A DNA stretch of 64,000 nucleotides from JANLVI01 sp031363915. Lineage in GTDB: Bacteria > Vulcanimicrobiota > Vulcanimicrobiia > Vulcanimicrobiales > Vulcanimicrobiaceae. Below are positions 33,490 through 42,479 of the stretch, piece by piece. The position numbers and the translations under genes are program-made. The notes under the pieces are model-generated. The model did no database searches and was not told the DNA's origin. It saw only the letters and a list, made by a program, of their open reading frames with translations. The stretch is from contig JANLVI010000035.1 in NCBI GenBank assembly GCA_031363915.1, positions 57,246 through 121,245 of the forward strand. The letters run 5' to 3'. Positions within the stretch are counted from its first letter, which is position 1. Every line of letters begins with the position of its first letter.

Positions 33490-34362
33490 ATGACGCTTAT
33501 GCTTAAGCCGAAAATCGGACATATCATGGTGCTTGCAGTTTTGATCTGTTCGCTGCCTACGTCTTCGCGAGCCGGACGTATTCCAACCGTTGCCGCGCGA
33601 CCTCCGGCACTATGCGCGCAACGATCCCTTCCGATCGACGGCAATAGAATTTGGGTCGATAAGCAAGGTCAAGGCCCATTAACGGTCGTTTTTGACGCCG
33701 GATTCGGCAATGATTCTGGCGTTTGGGCGAAGATTTCCCCGAAAATAAAGGCAGCTGGGGTGAGTACGCTCGTCTACGATCGGGCCGGTATGGGCAGAAG
33801 CATCCTGGCAACGAAGACGCCGTTCAGCATCGAACATGATGCCCTCACCCTAAAGTCTCTGCTAAGCACTTGCAGCGTTGCGGCGCCGGTGATTCTGGTC
33901 GGCCATTCTTATGGCGGTGCAATCGCGCTTTTTGATGCAACGAACGATAGTCGCATAGTGGGCGTGGTTTTGATCGACGCCATGGTGCCGCACGCTTTCC
34001 CTAAGAGAGAGATTGACGCCAACATCGCCAAAATGCGTGCGCAATATGAGGATATTTTAATACAGGTCCCAGCCTTAGCACGGGTAGCAATACCCTTTGC
34101 CGAAAAATTTGCGATTACGAATCAGCACATTGATACATTACGAATTTCCAACACCTTGCCGATCATCGATATCGTAGCCGGACACGGCCAAAAAGACCCG
34201 GCCGCGCAGGCAATCTGGCAAGATGCCCACGCCAAATTTGTAAAAGGCAACCCGAAGCGCGAAGAGATCGTGGCCCCGGACAGCAAGCATAAAGTGATGG
34301 AAGACGATCCTGGTCTTGTGGTAAAGGCGATTCTAAAAATGATCGCTCAAACCCGGCGATGA
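33490..34362 (+). CDS. Exported alpha/beta hydrolase
   Basis: A 290-residue protein with a signal peptide (residues 8-28). The alpha/beta hydrolase core shows FDAGFGNDSGVW (oxyanion region) near residue 68, VYDRAGMGRS near 95, the nucleophile elbow GHSYGG near 140, and a late His in DSKHKVMEDDP near 268; the acid residue probably lies in the region VVLIDAMVPHA to NTLPIIDIVAG. Substrate unknown. ATG 33490 has a strong GGGGAAGGG ribosome-binding site. The gene is clearly more AT-rich than its neighbours and next to a broken toxin gene, so recent acquisition is likely. Confidence 0.85.
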   Translation: MTLMLKPKIGHIMVLAVLICSLPTSSRAGRIPTVAARPPALCAQRSLPIDGNRIWVDKQGQGPLTVVFDAGFGNDSGVWAKISPKIKAAGVSTLVYDRAGMGRSILATKTPFSIEHDALTLKSLLSTCSVAAPVILVGHSYGGAIALFDATNDSRIVGVVLIDAMVPHAFPKREIDANIAKMRAQYEDILIQVPALARVAIPFAEKFAITNQHIDTLRISNTLPIIDIVAGHGQKDPAAQAIWQDAHAKFVKGNPKREEIVAPDSKHKVMEDDPGLVVKAILKMIAQTRR

Positions 34363-34464
34363 AGTTCCCGCCGGCGAAAAAATGAACTACCGACGTAAGG
34401 GAATCAGTTTCGATGCTGCCCATGGCTCTCAGGAGTTAGGAGATCGTCGTCGAAAACGTGCGCG

Positions 34465-35619
34465 ATGATGCTTGAGCAGACGATTCTCGACGATCTCATT
34501 CGCGTTCGGCGGCATCTGCACGAGCGGCCGGAACTCTCGCTCGTCGAGTTCGAGACCGCTGCATTTATCGAGACGGAACTGCGAAAACTGCCGTTCGAAA
34601 ACATCCGAACGAAGGTTGGTAAGACCGGGATCCTCGCGACGCTAGTCGGAGGGAAGCCGGGGCCTGTGACGTTGCTGCGCGCCGACATGGATGCGCTGCC
34701 GATAACCGAGACGGGTGACGCGCCGTACAAATCTCAGAAGCCCGGGGCGATGCATGCGTGCGGTCACGACGGTCACGTCTCGATCTTGCTCGCGGCGGCG
34801 AAAACGCTCGCCGCGCGCAAAGACGATGTGCCGGGGACGCTCGTGTTTTGTTTTCAGCCGGGTGAAGAAGGCTATGCCGGCAATCGGCTGATGATCGAAG
34901 ACGGGGCGCTCGAAAATCCGCACGTCGACCGGACGTTCGCGCTGCATCTGTACAGCGGCTTAGATGTCGGCAAGATCGGCGTGCGCGACGGGGCGTTCTT
35001 CGCCTCAGCCGATGAATTCGATCTGACGATCCGCGGCACAGGCGGCCACGGCGCGATGCCGCAGAATTCGATCGACCCGATCGTGGCGGGTGCGTATTTC
35101 GTCACCATGCTGCAGACGATTGTCAGCCGTGAAGTTGCGCCGAAAGATCCTGCGGTCTTTACCGTCGGACAGTTTACCTCGGGTACGACGTTCAACGTGA
35201 TCCCCGATGAGGCGCACCTCAAAGGAACGGTGCGCTCCTTTGACCCCGAGATTCGCAAGAGCATGCCCGTGCGCATGGAGCGCATCATCAAGGGTCTGGC
35301 AGAGGCGATGCGCGTCGAGTACGACCTGCACTATCATTGGTCGTACCCGCCGACGGTCAACGAGAAGGGGATGAATGACCTGGTGCGTGAGGTCGGCCGT
35401 GCGACGCTCGGGCCGGTCAACGTGATCGAGCACGACATCGTCATGTGGGCCGAAGACATGTCGTTCATGATGGAGCAGCGGCCTGGGTCGTACTTCATCG
35501 TCGGCTCGCGCGGCGGCCCGACGACCGGCATCCCACACCACAACGCGAAATTCGACCTCGACGAGCGCAGCCTCCAAACCGGCTATACGATGATGGTCGC
35601 ACTTGGGATGCACGGTTAA
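34465..35619 (+). CDS. M20-family amidohydrolase
   Basis: A 384-residue peptidase M20D-type protein of normal length. RRHLHERPELSLVEFET opens the fold; RADMDALPI, HACGHDGHVS and QPGEEGYAG hold metal ligands, GTGGHGAMPQNSIDP is the dimerisation-domain start, and the last His is in GIPHHNAKF. Relatives hydrolyse N-acyl or amide bonds such as hippurate, N-acetyl amino acids or auxin conjugates. The precise substrate is unknown. The decayed gltB follows directly. Confidence 0.93.
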   Translation: MMLEQTILDDLIRVRRHLHERPELSLVEFETAAFIETELRKLPFENIRTKVGKTGILATLVGGKPGPVTLLRADMDALPITETGDAPYKSQKPGAMHACGHDGHVSILLAAAKTLAARKDDVPGTLVFCFQPGEEGYAGNRLMIEDGALENPHVDRTFALHLYSGLDVGKIGVRDGAFFASADEFDLTIRGTGGHGAMPQNSIDPIVAGAYFVTMLQTIVSREVAPKDPAVFTVGQFTSGTTFNVIPDEAHLKGTVRSFDPEIRKSMPVRMERIIKGLAEAMRVEYDLHYHWSYPPTVNEKGMNDLVREVGRATLGPVNVIEHDIVMWAEDMSFMMEQRPGSYFIVGSRGGPTTGIPHHNAKFDLDERSLQTGYTMMVALGMHG

Positions 35620-35638
35620 GACGTAACCAGTTCGCCGA

Positions 35639-36987
35639 TTGGCTAATGACTGGGGGTTTACTATGGCCTATGGCGATAGGCCAATGGTCGAACTCGAACG
35701 CGAACACGCACGCGCACGCCGGACCGTTCCGCAAGCGCAGCAGTTGCTTATCGACATGGGACCCGGCAACATGCGCGAACGCATGCGCTCGATCCGTCGC
35801 ATCATCACCCGGGTCTTGCGTGAAAACGGTGATACGGGCACGCTCGTTTCGGCGTCCCCGACGACCGTCGTCTACAAAGGCTTACTGAGTTCAAACGAAC
35901 TCGGCGCATTTTGGCCCGATTTGCGCGACCCGCTCTTCACTTCGCCGCTCGCCTCGATCAAGAGCGTCGGTTTGCTGTCGGAGCTCGGTCTGGTCGAAAC
36001 GCATCATACGCTCGTCGCGAACGGCCTGCGTTCGCGGGTCAAACTGCGGGCCGACGGCGGTTTCAAGACCGGTCGCGACGTCGTGATCGTTGCGATGCTC
36101 GGGGCCGATGAATACGGCTTCGGCAGCGCACTGCTCGCCGCATTCGGTGCGCGTTCGCTCGATGAGGTTCACGGCCGAAATTCTGCGTGTACCGGAGCGC
36201 AGCACGCTAGTCGATACGGCCGACGAGCGCGAACCGCATCTCGATGATTTCCCGGTGAACGTGCGTCTCGTACCAATCGGCCCCGCCGATCGTGCCGTCG
36301 GCGCACGGCTCGCCCACGACATCGTCACGCAACGGAACGCGGGTGAATCGGTCGGCGATCAAAGGCGCCGCTACGTCGGTACCGCGGGGCAGAGTTTCGG
36401 TGCGTTTCTCACCGGCGGTCTCAGGCTGGAACTCGACGGCGACGCTAACGACTACGTCGGCAAGAGTATGGAGGGCGGCACGATCGTCGTGCGTGGCCCC
36501 GGCGCGCCGGGCGAACCCGCCATCGGCACCGCGTGCTTCTACGGTGCGCGGGGCGGCTTCGGCTATATCTCGGGTGCGGCAGGCGAGCGCCTTGCGGTGC
36601 GCAATAGCGGCGGCTCGATCGTCGTCGAAGGCGCGGGCGATCACGCCTGCGAGTACATGACGGCCGGGACCGTCGCGATCGCCGGATCGCTCGGACGCAA
36701 TATCGCAAGCGACATGACGGGCGGCGAACTCTTTGTGATCTCAGAGTGCGCGGCACGAGCGCTTGGGTCCCGCAGACCCGCGCTTCCGCGCGATCGAAGA
36801 AGAAGAACCCGCGGCGAGTGTTCTCCGCGGGCTCTTGGAACTTCACCATCGTGCGACGGGCTCGGAACGCGTCGCCGCGCTCCTGGCCGATTGGGCAACA
36901 ACGCTTGCCACCGTCCGCTACTGCGCGCCGATGCGCAGCGAGACGACGCTTGCGCCTAGTGCAGATCTTCGGGTTTCTTCCCCATAG
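35639..36987 (+). pseudogene. gltB: Shrunken and frameshifted glutamate synthase large subunit
   Basis: Three consecutive frames together spell GltB pieces in the right order. Part 1 (TTG 35639 or ATG 35663 to about 36175) has amidotransferase residues TTVVYKGLLSSNELGAFWPD joined in frame to the FMN-domain segment SPLASIKSVGLLSELGLVE, RADGGFKTGRDVVIVAMLGA, then jumps to ARSLDEV. Part 2 (about 36165-36765, next frame) is the C-terminal beta-helix: TAGQSFGAFLTGGL, GDANDYVGKSMEGGTIVV. Part 3 (from about 36763, third frame) is the last helix, LELHHRATGSERVAALLADW. Intact GltB is about 1500 residues; about 430 codons remain. The catalytic Cys region and the 3Fe-4S cysteines are gone. Confidence 0.85.
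35664..35683. other. Short hairpin at the start of the gltB remnant
   Basis: TGGCCTAT and ATAGGCCA form a perfect 8-bp stem around a GGCG loop, overlapping the possible ATG at 35663. It could influence translation of the remnant or be a chance palindrome. Confidence 0.3.
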
Positions 36988-37318
36988 CGGCCGTCGCCGA
37001 TTCGATCGTTTTCTTCGACTGTTCGAGCAACGTTTGCGCCTGTTTCTGAGCGATTTCGCCGGATGATTTCATGGCCTCGCCGCCGATGCGCATGAATTCC
37101 TGCAGATGACCCATCGCGCTCTCGGTCTGTTTCTGCGCGACTCCGCCCGCTTCGGCCGCGTGTTTGCCGAGCGTTTCTTGCAAGTCTTTGGCGTTCTTAA
37201 GCGATTCTTCGAGCATGGGCTTCATGTTGGTGCTCGCGTGATCGACGGCGGCGGCGACAGATTTCTGCATCTCGCGGGCTTGCGAGAGGGCCTTTTCGAT
37301 GATGTCGTTGGGGTTCAT
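36956..37318 (-). CDS. Phasin-like helical protein
   Basis: A 120-residue, almost wholly helical amphipathic protein without cysteine: NPNDIIEKALSQAREMQKSV, then repeating charged heptads with Gln, Lys and Ala, ending AMGKKPEDLH. Size and pattern match phasins, which coat polyhydroxyalkanoate granules, but no PHA synthase or depolymerase gene is in the window, so another scaffold role is possible. It converges on the gltB remnant with a small overlap. The next gene upstream on the same strand starts 359 bases away and is probably co-transcribed. Confidence 0.7.
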   Translation of the reverse strand: MNPNDIIEKALSQAREMQKSVAAAVDHASTNMKPMLEESLKNAKDLQETLGKHAAEAGGVAQKQTESAMGHLQEFMRIGGEAMKSSGEIAQKQAQTLLEQSKKTIESATAAMGKKPEDLH

Positions 37319-37338
37319 TAAGGGGCCTTTCTTGCGGC

Positions 37339-37677
37339 TCAGCCGCGTTCGGAGACCGTAAGGACCCAGCGCAGGGCCCGGGCATATTGATCGAGTTCAC
37401 GGGCCGTCCGCTTGAGCCAGAGGTACGCGGAATCCGATCGTACCGCGGTACCGGGTTCGTCGTCGGTCCGTTTCACAAAGGCGAGGATCCCCTCAACCTC
37501 GCTTTCAATGGTATCCCAGCGGACGCGCAGGGCCTCCTCGGAGGCATCCGGCAAACGGGTAAGCGTGGGCGGCATGCCGTGCGCAGAGAACTTTATGCCG
37601 AATTCCAGCCTTGCGAGCGTATAATCGCTCGATCCGCTGATGAACGAGGCCGCTAGCCGAACGAGACGCTGACGCAC
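37339..37677 (-). CDS. Conserved hypothetical protein
   Basis: A 112-residue protein from ATG 37677. It has no signal peptide; residues 45-112 are helical and charged (ASEEALRVRWDTIESEVEGI, LWLKRTARELDQYARALRWV). Codon use and spacing (20 bases before the phasin-like gene) support a real gene. It may be a partner of the phasin-like protein, but no family was recognised. Confidence 0.6.
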   Translation of the reverse strand: MRQRLVRLAASFISGSSDYTLARLEFGIKFSAHGMPPTLTRLPDASEEALRVRWDTIESEVEGILAFVKRTDDEPGTAVRSDSAYLWLKRTARELDQYARALRWVLTVSERG

Positions 37678-37774
37678 GGTTCATCCTCCATGACGCTTCT
37701 ATCGTACCACCCGGCGGCGGAAGCCGCTATTATCAGGTCTAACGGTTTACACCGACTTCTTCGCGGGGGCTCTT

Positions 37775-39004
37775 TTGCAGGATCAGCGGCGCTACGTCAT
37801 CATCGGAAACGGTTTCGCGGGAACCACCTGTGCGGAGGGCCTGCGGAAGCTCGACGCCTCGTGTTCGATTTCGCTTTTCACAGATGAAGCCTACCCGCTT
37901 TACAACCGGATCGCACTCCCCCCGATGCTGCGTAAACAAGTCACCGAGCAAAAAGTCATCATGCGCGATCAGGCCTGGCACGACAAACACCAGATCGACC
38001 TGCATCTGCGCACGCGCGTCGAGAAGATCGTCCCCGAAGAGAAAATCGTGATCGCAGACGGGGTCTCGTATCCGTACGACGCGCTGCTCGTCGCGACCGG
38101 CGGTCGGCCGAACGCATCCGATGCTCCCGGTGCCGAGGGCGCGCACAACGTGTATAACTTCCAGTACATGGACGACACGAAAGCCATCTCGCAACAGCTT
38201 GAGACGGCGAAGTCCGCCGTGTCGATCGGTGGATCGTTTATCGCCTACGAGCTTGCCGAGGCCTTCGTCGCACGCGGTGTCGAGACGCACTGGATCCAGC
38301 GCGGACCGCGCTTCCTGCGCCGCATGCTCGATGAAATTTCGGGCGAGTATGTGAACGAAGCAGCGCGCAAAGACGGCGCGCATCTGCACTACAATGAAGA
38401 GATCGCCGAATTCGTGCGCTCGAACGGCGCGGTCACCAAAGTGATCACGAAGAGCGGACTTACGCTCGATACCGATCTTGTCGGCATCGGTCTTGGTCTG
38501 ACGATCAATACCGAACTCGTGGCGGGGACCGGTATCGGTATCAAGGCCGGGATCCAGTGCGACGACCGGCTCGAGACGTCGATCAAGGGTATTTTCGCAG
38601 CGGGCGATGCGGCCGAGTTTTACGATCCGATCGCCGAGATGCGTTACCGCATGGGCACGTGGAACAACGCGGGCGCGCACGGGAAGGTCGCAGCGATCAA
38701 CATGGCCGGCGGCGACGAGCGCTATCACGACATCCCCGAATATTCATCGAAACTCTTCACCGATCAGACGATCACGCAGTTCGGTCTCTCGCCGGAATAT
38801 CGTAATGATCTCGAGACGGTGCGCAACTTCGATCACGAGCTCAAGCACTATCGCGCGCTGTTCTTTCACGAAGATCGCCTCGTCGGCGGCCTCTTGCTCG
38901 GCAAAGGCAACCGTGCCGGCAAACGTAAGTATCTCGAAGCGATCAAGACCAAAACCCGCTTTCCGAAAAGCGAGCGGGAGTCGATGCTCACCTGGACTGC
39001 GTGA
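37775..39004 (+). CDS. FAD-dependent pyridine-nucleotide oxidoreductase (NirB N-terminal/rubredoxin reductase type)
   Basis: A 409-residue flavoprotein starting at TTG 37775. VIIGNGFAGTTCAEGLRKL binds FAD, LYNRIALPPML is typical of nitrite-reductase-type and rubredoxin-reductase-type NADH oxidoreductases, LLVATGGRPN and SVSIGGSFIAYELAE follow in order (NAD site), and IFAAGDAAEF is the second FAD motif. The electron acceptor is unknown. Rubredoxin reduction would fit with the AlkB monooxygenase elsewhere in the window, but that is only a guess. The upstream gene is divergent. Confidence 0.85.
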   Translation: MQDQRRYVIIGNGFAGTTCAEGLRKLDASCSISLFTDEAYPLYNRIALPPMLRKQVTEQKVIMRDQAWHDKHQIDLHLRTRVEKIVPEEKIVIADGVSYPYDALLVATGGRPNASDAPGAEGAHNVYNFQYMDDTKAISQQLETAKSAVSIGGSFIAYELAEAFVARGVETHWIQRGPRFLRRMLDEISGEYVNEAARKDGAHLHYNEEIAEFVRSNGAVTKVITKSGLTLDTDLVGIGLGLTINTELVAGTGIGIKAGIQCDDRLETSIKGIFAAGDAAEFYDPIAEMRYRMGTWNNAGAHGKVAAINMAGGDERYHDIPEYSSKLFTDQTITQFGLSPEYRNDLETVRNFDHELKHYRALFFHEDRLVGGLLLGKGNRAGKRKYLEAIKTKTRFPKSERESMLTWTA

Positions 39005-39082
39005 AGTAGGGCGGGATCGACGGACTCGCTCGCCGCCAGCCCATAAGGGCGCTCACATGCCGGTCGCCGAAGGCGCGGCACG

Positions 39083-40717
39083 ATGACCCGAGTTCTCGCA
39101 ACGCCCGAACGTTCGCTCGACGCATTACGCGCCGTCGTGGCCGCCCGCGAACGTGCCGAACATGTCACGCTCGTTCTGCGCGGCTGCGATTCGCGTGCGG
39201 TTTTTGCAGTCGCGACGACCCCGCATATTCTGCGCTCGACTACTGGCTACGACGAACGGCGCGCCGCGTTCGATGCGCTCGCAAGCGGGTCGCTCGTCAT
39301 CGATGGTCGCCCGATGAACGACTGTGAGGCGATCGATTCGCGCTTCGTCAAGACGCTGCGCGATGCGGCGCGGTGCGCCGACGCGATCGAGGTCGCATCT
39401 TGGACGCAATGGGAGCGCGTCGCGCCGCTCTTGGATCTGCCGTACGAACGTGCGTCGATCGCCGTCGACTGGACGGAAAGGCCGTCGATCGAATCCGCCG
39501 ACCGCCGTGGCGCCGTCGTCGTGTATGCACCCAAGGAACTGCCCGCGCTCGTTGCTTTCTGCGTCTTCGCTCTCCAGGAAATGCGTGCACCGATCCTCGT
39601 CGTTGGCGACACGTCGCTGTGTGAGGGAATGCGATTCGTCTCGGAAACGGGCCCACGCGCCCTCGGTTGCGCGCGCGCCGTTATCATTCCGGCACTCGAT
39701 GATCCCGCAGTCGCCCTCGGCATCGCCGCGATCGACGCTGCACTCGTCGCACCGTTCACGAGCGGAATCGATGAGTATTGTTCGGGTGTCGCGCGCTATG
39801 CTCCGTGGGATCGCCTTTCGCTGCTTGGTGGCGTGCAAGCGGCACTCGGTGCGGATCGGCCACGGGTGCATGCCGTTCCGACGAGCCCCGGAACCGATGC
39901 TTTCGCTTTGCCGACCGATGGCGATCTGGTCACAATCGTGATCCGCACGTGCGACCGACGGGCGATGTTCGAACGCGCGATCGCAAGCGTCGCCGCGCAG
40001 ACGTACCGTGCGCTCGAGATCGTCGTCGTCAACGACGGCAGCGAACCCGTTGAAGACGTCGTCGAAGGCTACCCGAACGCTCGGATTGTCGGAAACTCGA
40101 CGCGCCTTGGCGCGATCCCCTCGCTCAACGTCGGTCTGCGTGCGGCGCGCGGCCGCTGGTTCGGCTGGCTCGACGATGACGACCGACTCTTTCCCGACCA
40201 CGTCGCGCGGCTGGTCGATGCGCTCGAGCGTTCCGGCGGTGTCGTCGCGCACGCCGATACGTTGAGCGAATATTTCGAGCGTCAATCGGACGGTTCGTAT
40301 CGGCCGTACGGATTCGCCGTATATCTCGATGGGGACGTCGATCGCGATATCATTCATATCAACGATGGAATAGGCCCGATGTCGGCGCTGCTCGATCGCA
40401 CGGTGCTCGTCGAATCCGGCGGATTCGATGAAGAGTTCCGTCACGCGGAAGATTGGGCACTCTGGATTCGGCTCTCGCGCAAATACGATTTCGTTCATGT
40501 ACGGGCAGTAACTGCCGCCTACAGCATTCGCGATGACGGCAGCAACATGATGCAGTATGGCGGCGAAGCGATGCTGCACGCGATGCGGCGATTCGTGACG
40601 CTCGACGATTTGCGCGACCGCCCGGTCCTCGCGGCATTACGACGCGAGCTTATCGCGACGATGGAGCGCACCGGCGGGCGCGCCGGATTTCCGCAACCGC
40701 CGCTGCGCTTCGCCTGA
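39083..40717 (+). CDS. Glycosyltransferase family 2 protein with an extra N-terminal region
   Basis: A 544-residue protein. Residues 1-270 have no recognised motif but show alternating strands and helices suggestive of a degenerate GT-B-like domain. Residues 275-540 are a GT-A, family 2 transferase: TIVIRTCDRRAMFERAIASV, EIVVVNDGSEP, and the metal motif GWLDDDDRLFPDH near residue 365, followed by the HAEDWALWIRLS acceptor-side segment. It probably adds sugars to a surface glycan. Its TGA overlaps the ATG of its paralogue, so the two are made together. Confidence 0.85.
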   Translation: MTRVLATPERSLDALRAVVAARERAEHVTLVLRGCDSRAVFAVATTPHILRSTTGYDERRAAFDALASGSLVIDGRPMNDCEAIDSRFVKTLRDAARCADAIEVASWTQWERVAPLLDLPYERASIAVDWTERPSIESADRRGAVVVYAPKELPALVAFCVFALQEMRAPILVVGDTSLCEGMRFVSETGPRALGCARAVIIPALDDPAVALGIAAIDAALVAPFTSGIDEYCSGVARYAPWDRLSLLGGVQAALGADRPRVHAVPTSPGTDAFALPTDGDLVTIVIRTCDRRAMFERAIASVAAQTYRALEIVVVNDGSEPVEDVVEGYPNARIVGNSTRLGAIPSLNVGLRAARGRWFGWLDDDDRLFPDHVARLVDALERSGGVVAHADTLSEYFERQSDGSYRPYGFAVYLDGDVDRDIIHINDGIGPMSALLDRTVLVESGGFDEEFRHAEDWALWIRLSRKYDFVHVRAVTAAYSIRDDGSNMMQYGGEAMLHAMRRFVTLDDLRDRPVLAALRRELIATMERTGGRAGFPQPPLRFA

Positions 40718-42399
40718 TGCGCGCGACATTCGGCGAGCGTGCTGCCTGGTATGAAGCGCGTTTGCCGCAGTTTGCGGATCCGCTCGTCATCTTCGAACTC
40801 CATGCGATCGAGCGCGCGTTGCCGGCGATGATCGCTGCCCGCATGCGGGCGGGGCGCCTGACGATCGCGCCGCTGATCGATGCGCCGCGCGCGGCGCTGG
40901 TCGAACGGCTTGGCGCCGCGATCTTGGCCCAACATCGGGAGACCGAAGCGCGTGCTGGGGCGCTCTTCGCTTACGCACAGGGATCGCTGGTCGTCTCCGG
41001 CCGGCCGGTTCGCTTAATCGGGCCGTACGATCCGTCTGACGTCGCGCAACTGCGTGAGGCGACACTACTCGCGGATTGCCTCATCGCGCCTTCGCGGACG
41101 CATGCGCTCGCGATCCAGAGCCTCGCGAACGCACGGCCCGCGAATCTCGCGTTGCTCTCGCGCCCGTTGCAGGCTGCACTGCCGCTGGCCGCAGGCGCAT
41201 CGATCATTATCTGGGACCGCTCCGGTCTCTCGGCGCTGCGTGCGTGGTTCACCTTCGCTTTACGCAATTGTGCGGCGTGCGTGTTCGTCGCGGGTCCGGG
41301 CGAGGAAGCGCGTCTTGTCGATGCGCGCGTCGTCGTGCTGACGGAGTCATCGACACCGCTTGAGGCTTGGCGTATTGCCGCGTGCGGCGCGGCGCTCGTC
41401 GTCGATCGCACGAGCGGGGCGCACGAGTGGCTCGCCGGTGCGCAGACATTCGACCGTGCCGACGTGCGCACGATCGCGCGCGCGGTCGGACGGGCCCTGG
41501 GAACGCGCGCGCCGCGTCCGCACGGCACGATCGGGCTGGCTCCGACGACCGTCGCGGCGCGGCCATCGGCTGCCGAGATGGCCGATGCAGCGCTCATCGT
41601 GCGCACGAAGGACCGACCGCGGCTGTTGGAGCGCGCGCTCGAAAGCGTCGAGGCACAAACGCACGCGCGCACACGCGCGATCGTCATCAACGACGGCGGG
41701 GAGAGCGTCGCGGCACTCGTCGCAAGGTATCCGCGCGCGACGCTGATCGAGCGAACGAAGAGTGATTATCGAACGGCGGCAAACGAAGCTCTGGCTTCAA
41801 CGGCCGCCGCGTTCGTCGGAGTTCTGGACGACGATGACGCGCTCGCGCCGCGTCACGTCGAATCGCTTGTCGATGCGCTCGTTCGCAGCGGCGCCGATCT
41901 TGCCGTCTGCGGCGCCGCGCTCACCTATGTGAAATCGCCGGAAAACCTCCAAGTGACCGGCTACACGATCGTGGATGCGCCGCCGCTCGAACGCAGCGCA
42001 CTGCTCGTCGGAAACACCGTTCCGGGCGCGACGCGCGTGCTCGTTCGCGCCGAAGTCTTGCGCCGACTCGGCGGCTTCAATACCGATCTGCTCGTAGCCG
42101 CAGACTGCGAACTGTGGCTGCGCTTGACGGCTGCGAGCGACGCGGTCCGCATTAGCGGCATCGAGGTCGCGTACACGGTGTTCAACGATCGCGCGAACCG
42201 TTCGCTCTCACCGGGCACGCGTCAGTACGAGGCGTTGCGCACGATCTATGCGCTGCATCCGACCTGCGATCGTCCCGCGCTCGAAACTGCGCGGAAAGCC
42301 TTGCTCGGCGCAGTCGAGCGCTACGGCGGGTACCCGATGGTCCCGGCAACACGACAGTGCGTGCCTCCGCTCCCTCTGATCGAGGCAACGCTCGACTAA
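40717..42399 (+). CDS. Glycosyltransferase family 2 protein, paralogue of the upstream gene
   Basis: A 560-residue protein with the same layout as its neighbour: an unassigned alpha/beta region (1-285) and a GT2 domain (ALIVRTKDRPRLLERALESV, AIVINDGGESV, GVLDDDDALAPRHVESL near 370, and AADCELWLRLT). The central part has a GT-B-like SSTPLEAWRIAACGAALVVD segment, supporting a former two-transferase fusion. Start overlaps the upstream stop by one base. The pair may build one oligosaccharide. Confidence 0.83.
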   Translation: MRATFGERAAWYEARLPQFADPLVIFELHAIERALPAMIAARMRAGRLTIAPLIDAPRAALVERLGAAILAQHRETEARAGALFAYAQGSLVVSGRPVRLIGPYDPSDVAQLREATLLADCLIAPSRTHALAIQSLANARPANLALLSRPLQAALPLAAGASIIIWDRSGLSALRAWFTFALRNCAACVFVAGPGEEARLVDARVVVLTESSTPLEAWRIAACGAALVVDRTSGAHEWLAGAQTFDRADVRTIARAVGRALGTRAPRPHGTIGLAPTTVAARPSAAEMADAALIVRTKDRPRLLERALESVEAQTHARTRAIVINDGGESVAALVARYPRATLIERTKSDYRTAANEALASTAAAFVGVLDDDDALAPRHVESLVDALVRSGADLAVCGAALTYVKSPENLQVTGYTIVDAPPLERSALLVGNTVPGATRVLVRAEVLRRLGGFNTDLLVAADCELWLRLTAASDAVRISGIEVAYTVFNDRANRSLSPGTRQYEALRTIYALHPTCDRPALETARKALLGAVERYGGYPMVPATRQCVPPLPLIEATLD

Positions 42400-42479
42400 G
42401 GTTGAGCGCGCAGCAGGAAACAATTCAGAGGGATCATTTGTGCTATATACGTAAGCTGATTGGTAGCACGGAGGTCAGG

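Noticed and set aside
35630..35665. Possible third copy of the trxB leader before the gltB remnant
   Set aside because: Only TGACTGG and a few bases match; the GGAACCGGAACGGG block is absent, so the likeness is too short.
39125..40579. A 484-codon minus-strand frame
   Set aside because: It is antisense to the first glycosyltransferase, which has complete GT2 motifs; the frame shows no recognisable domain.
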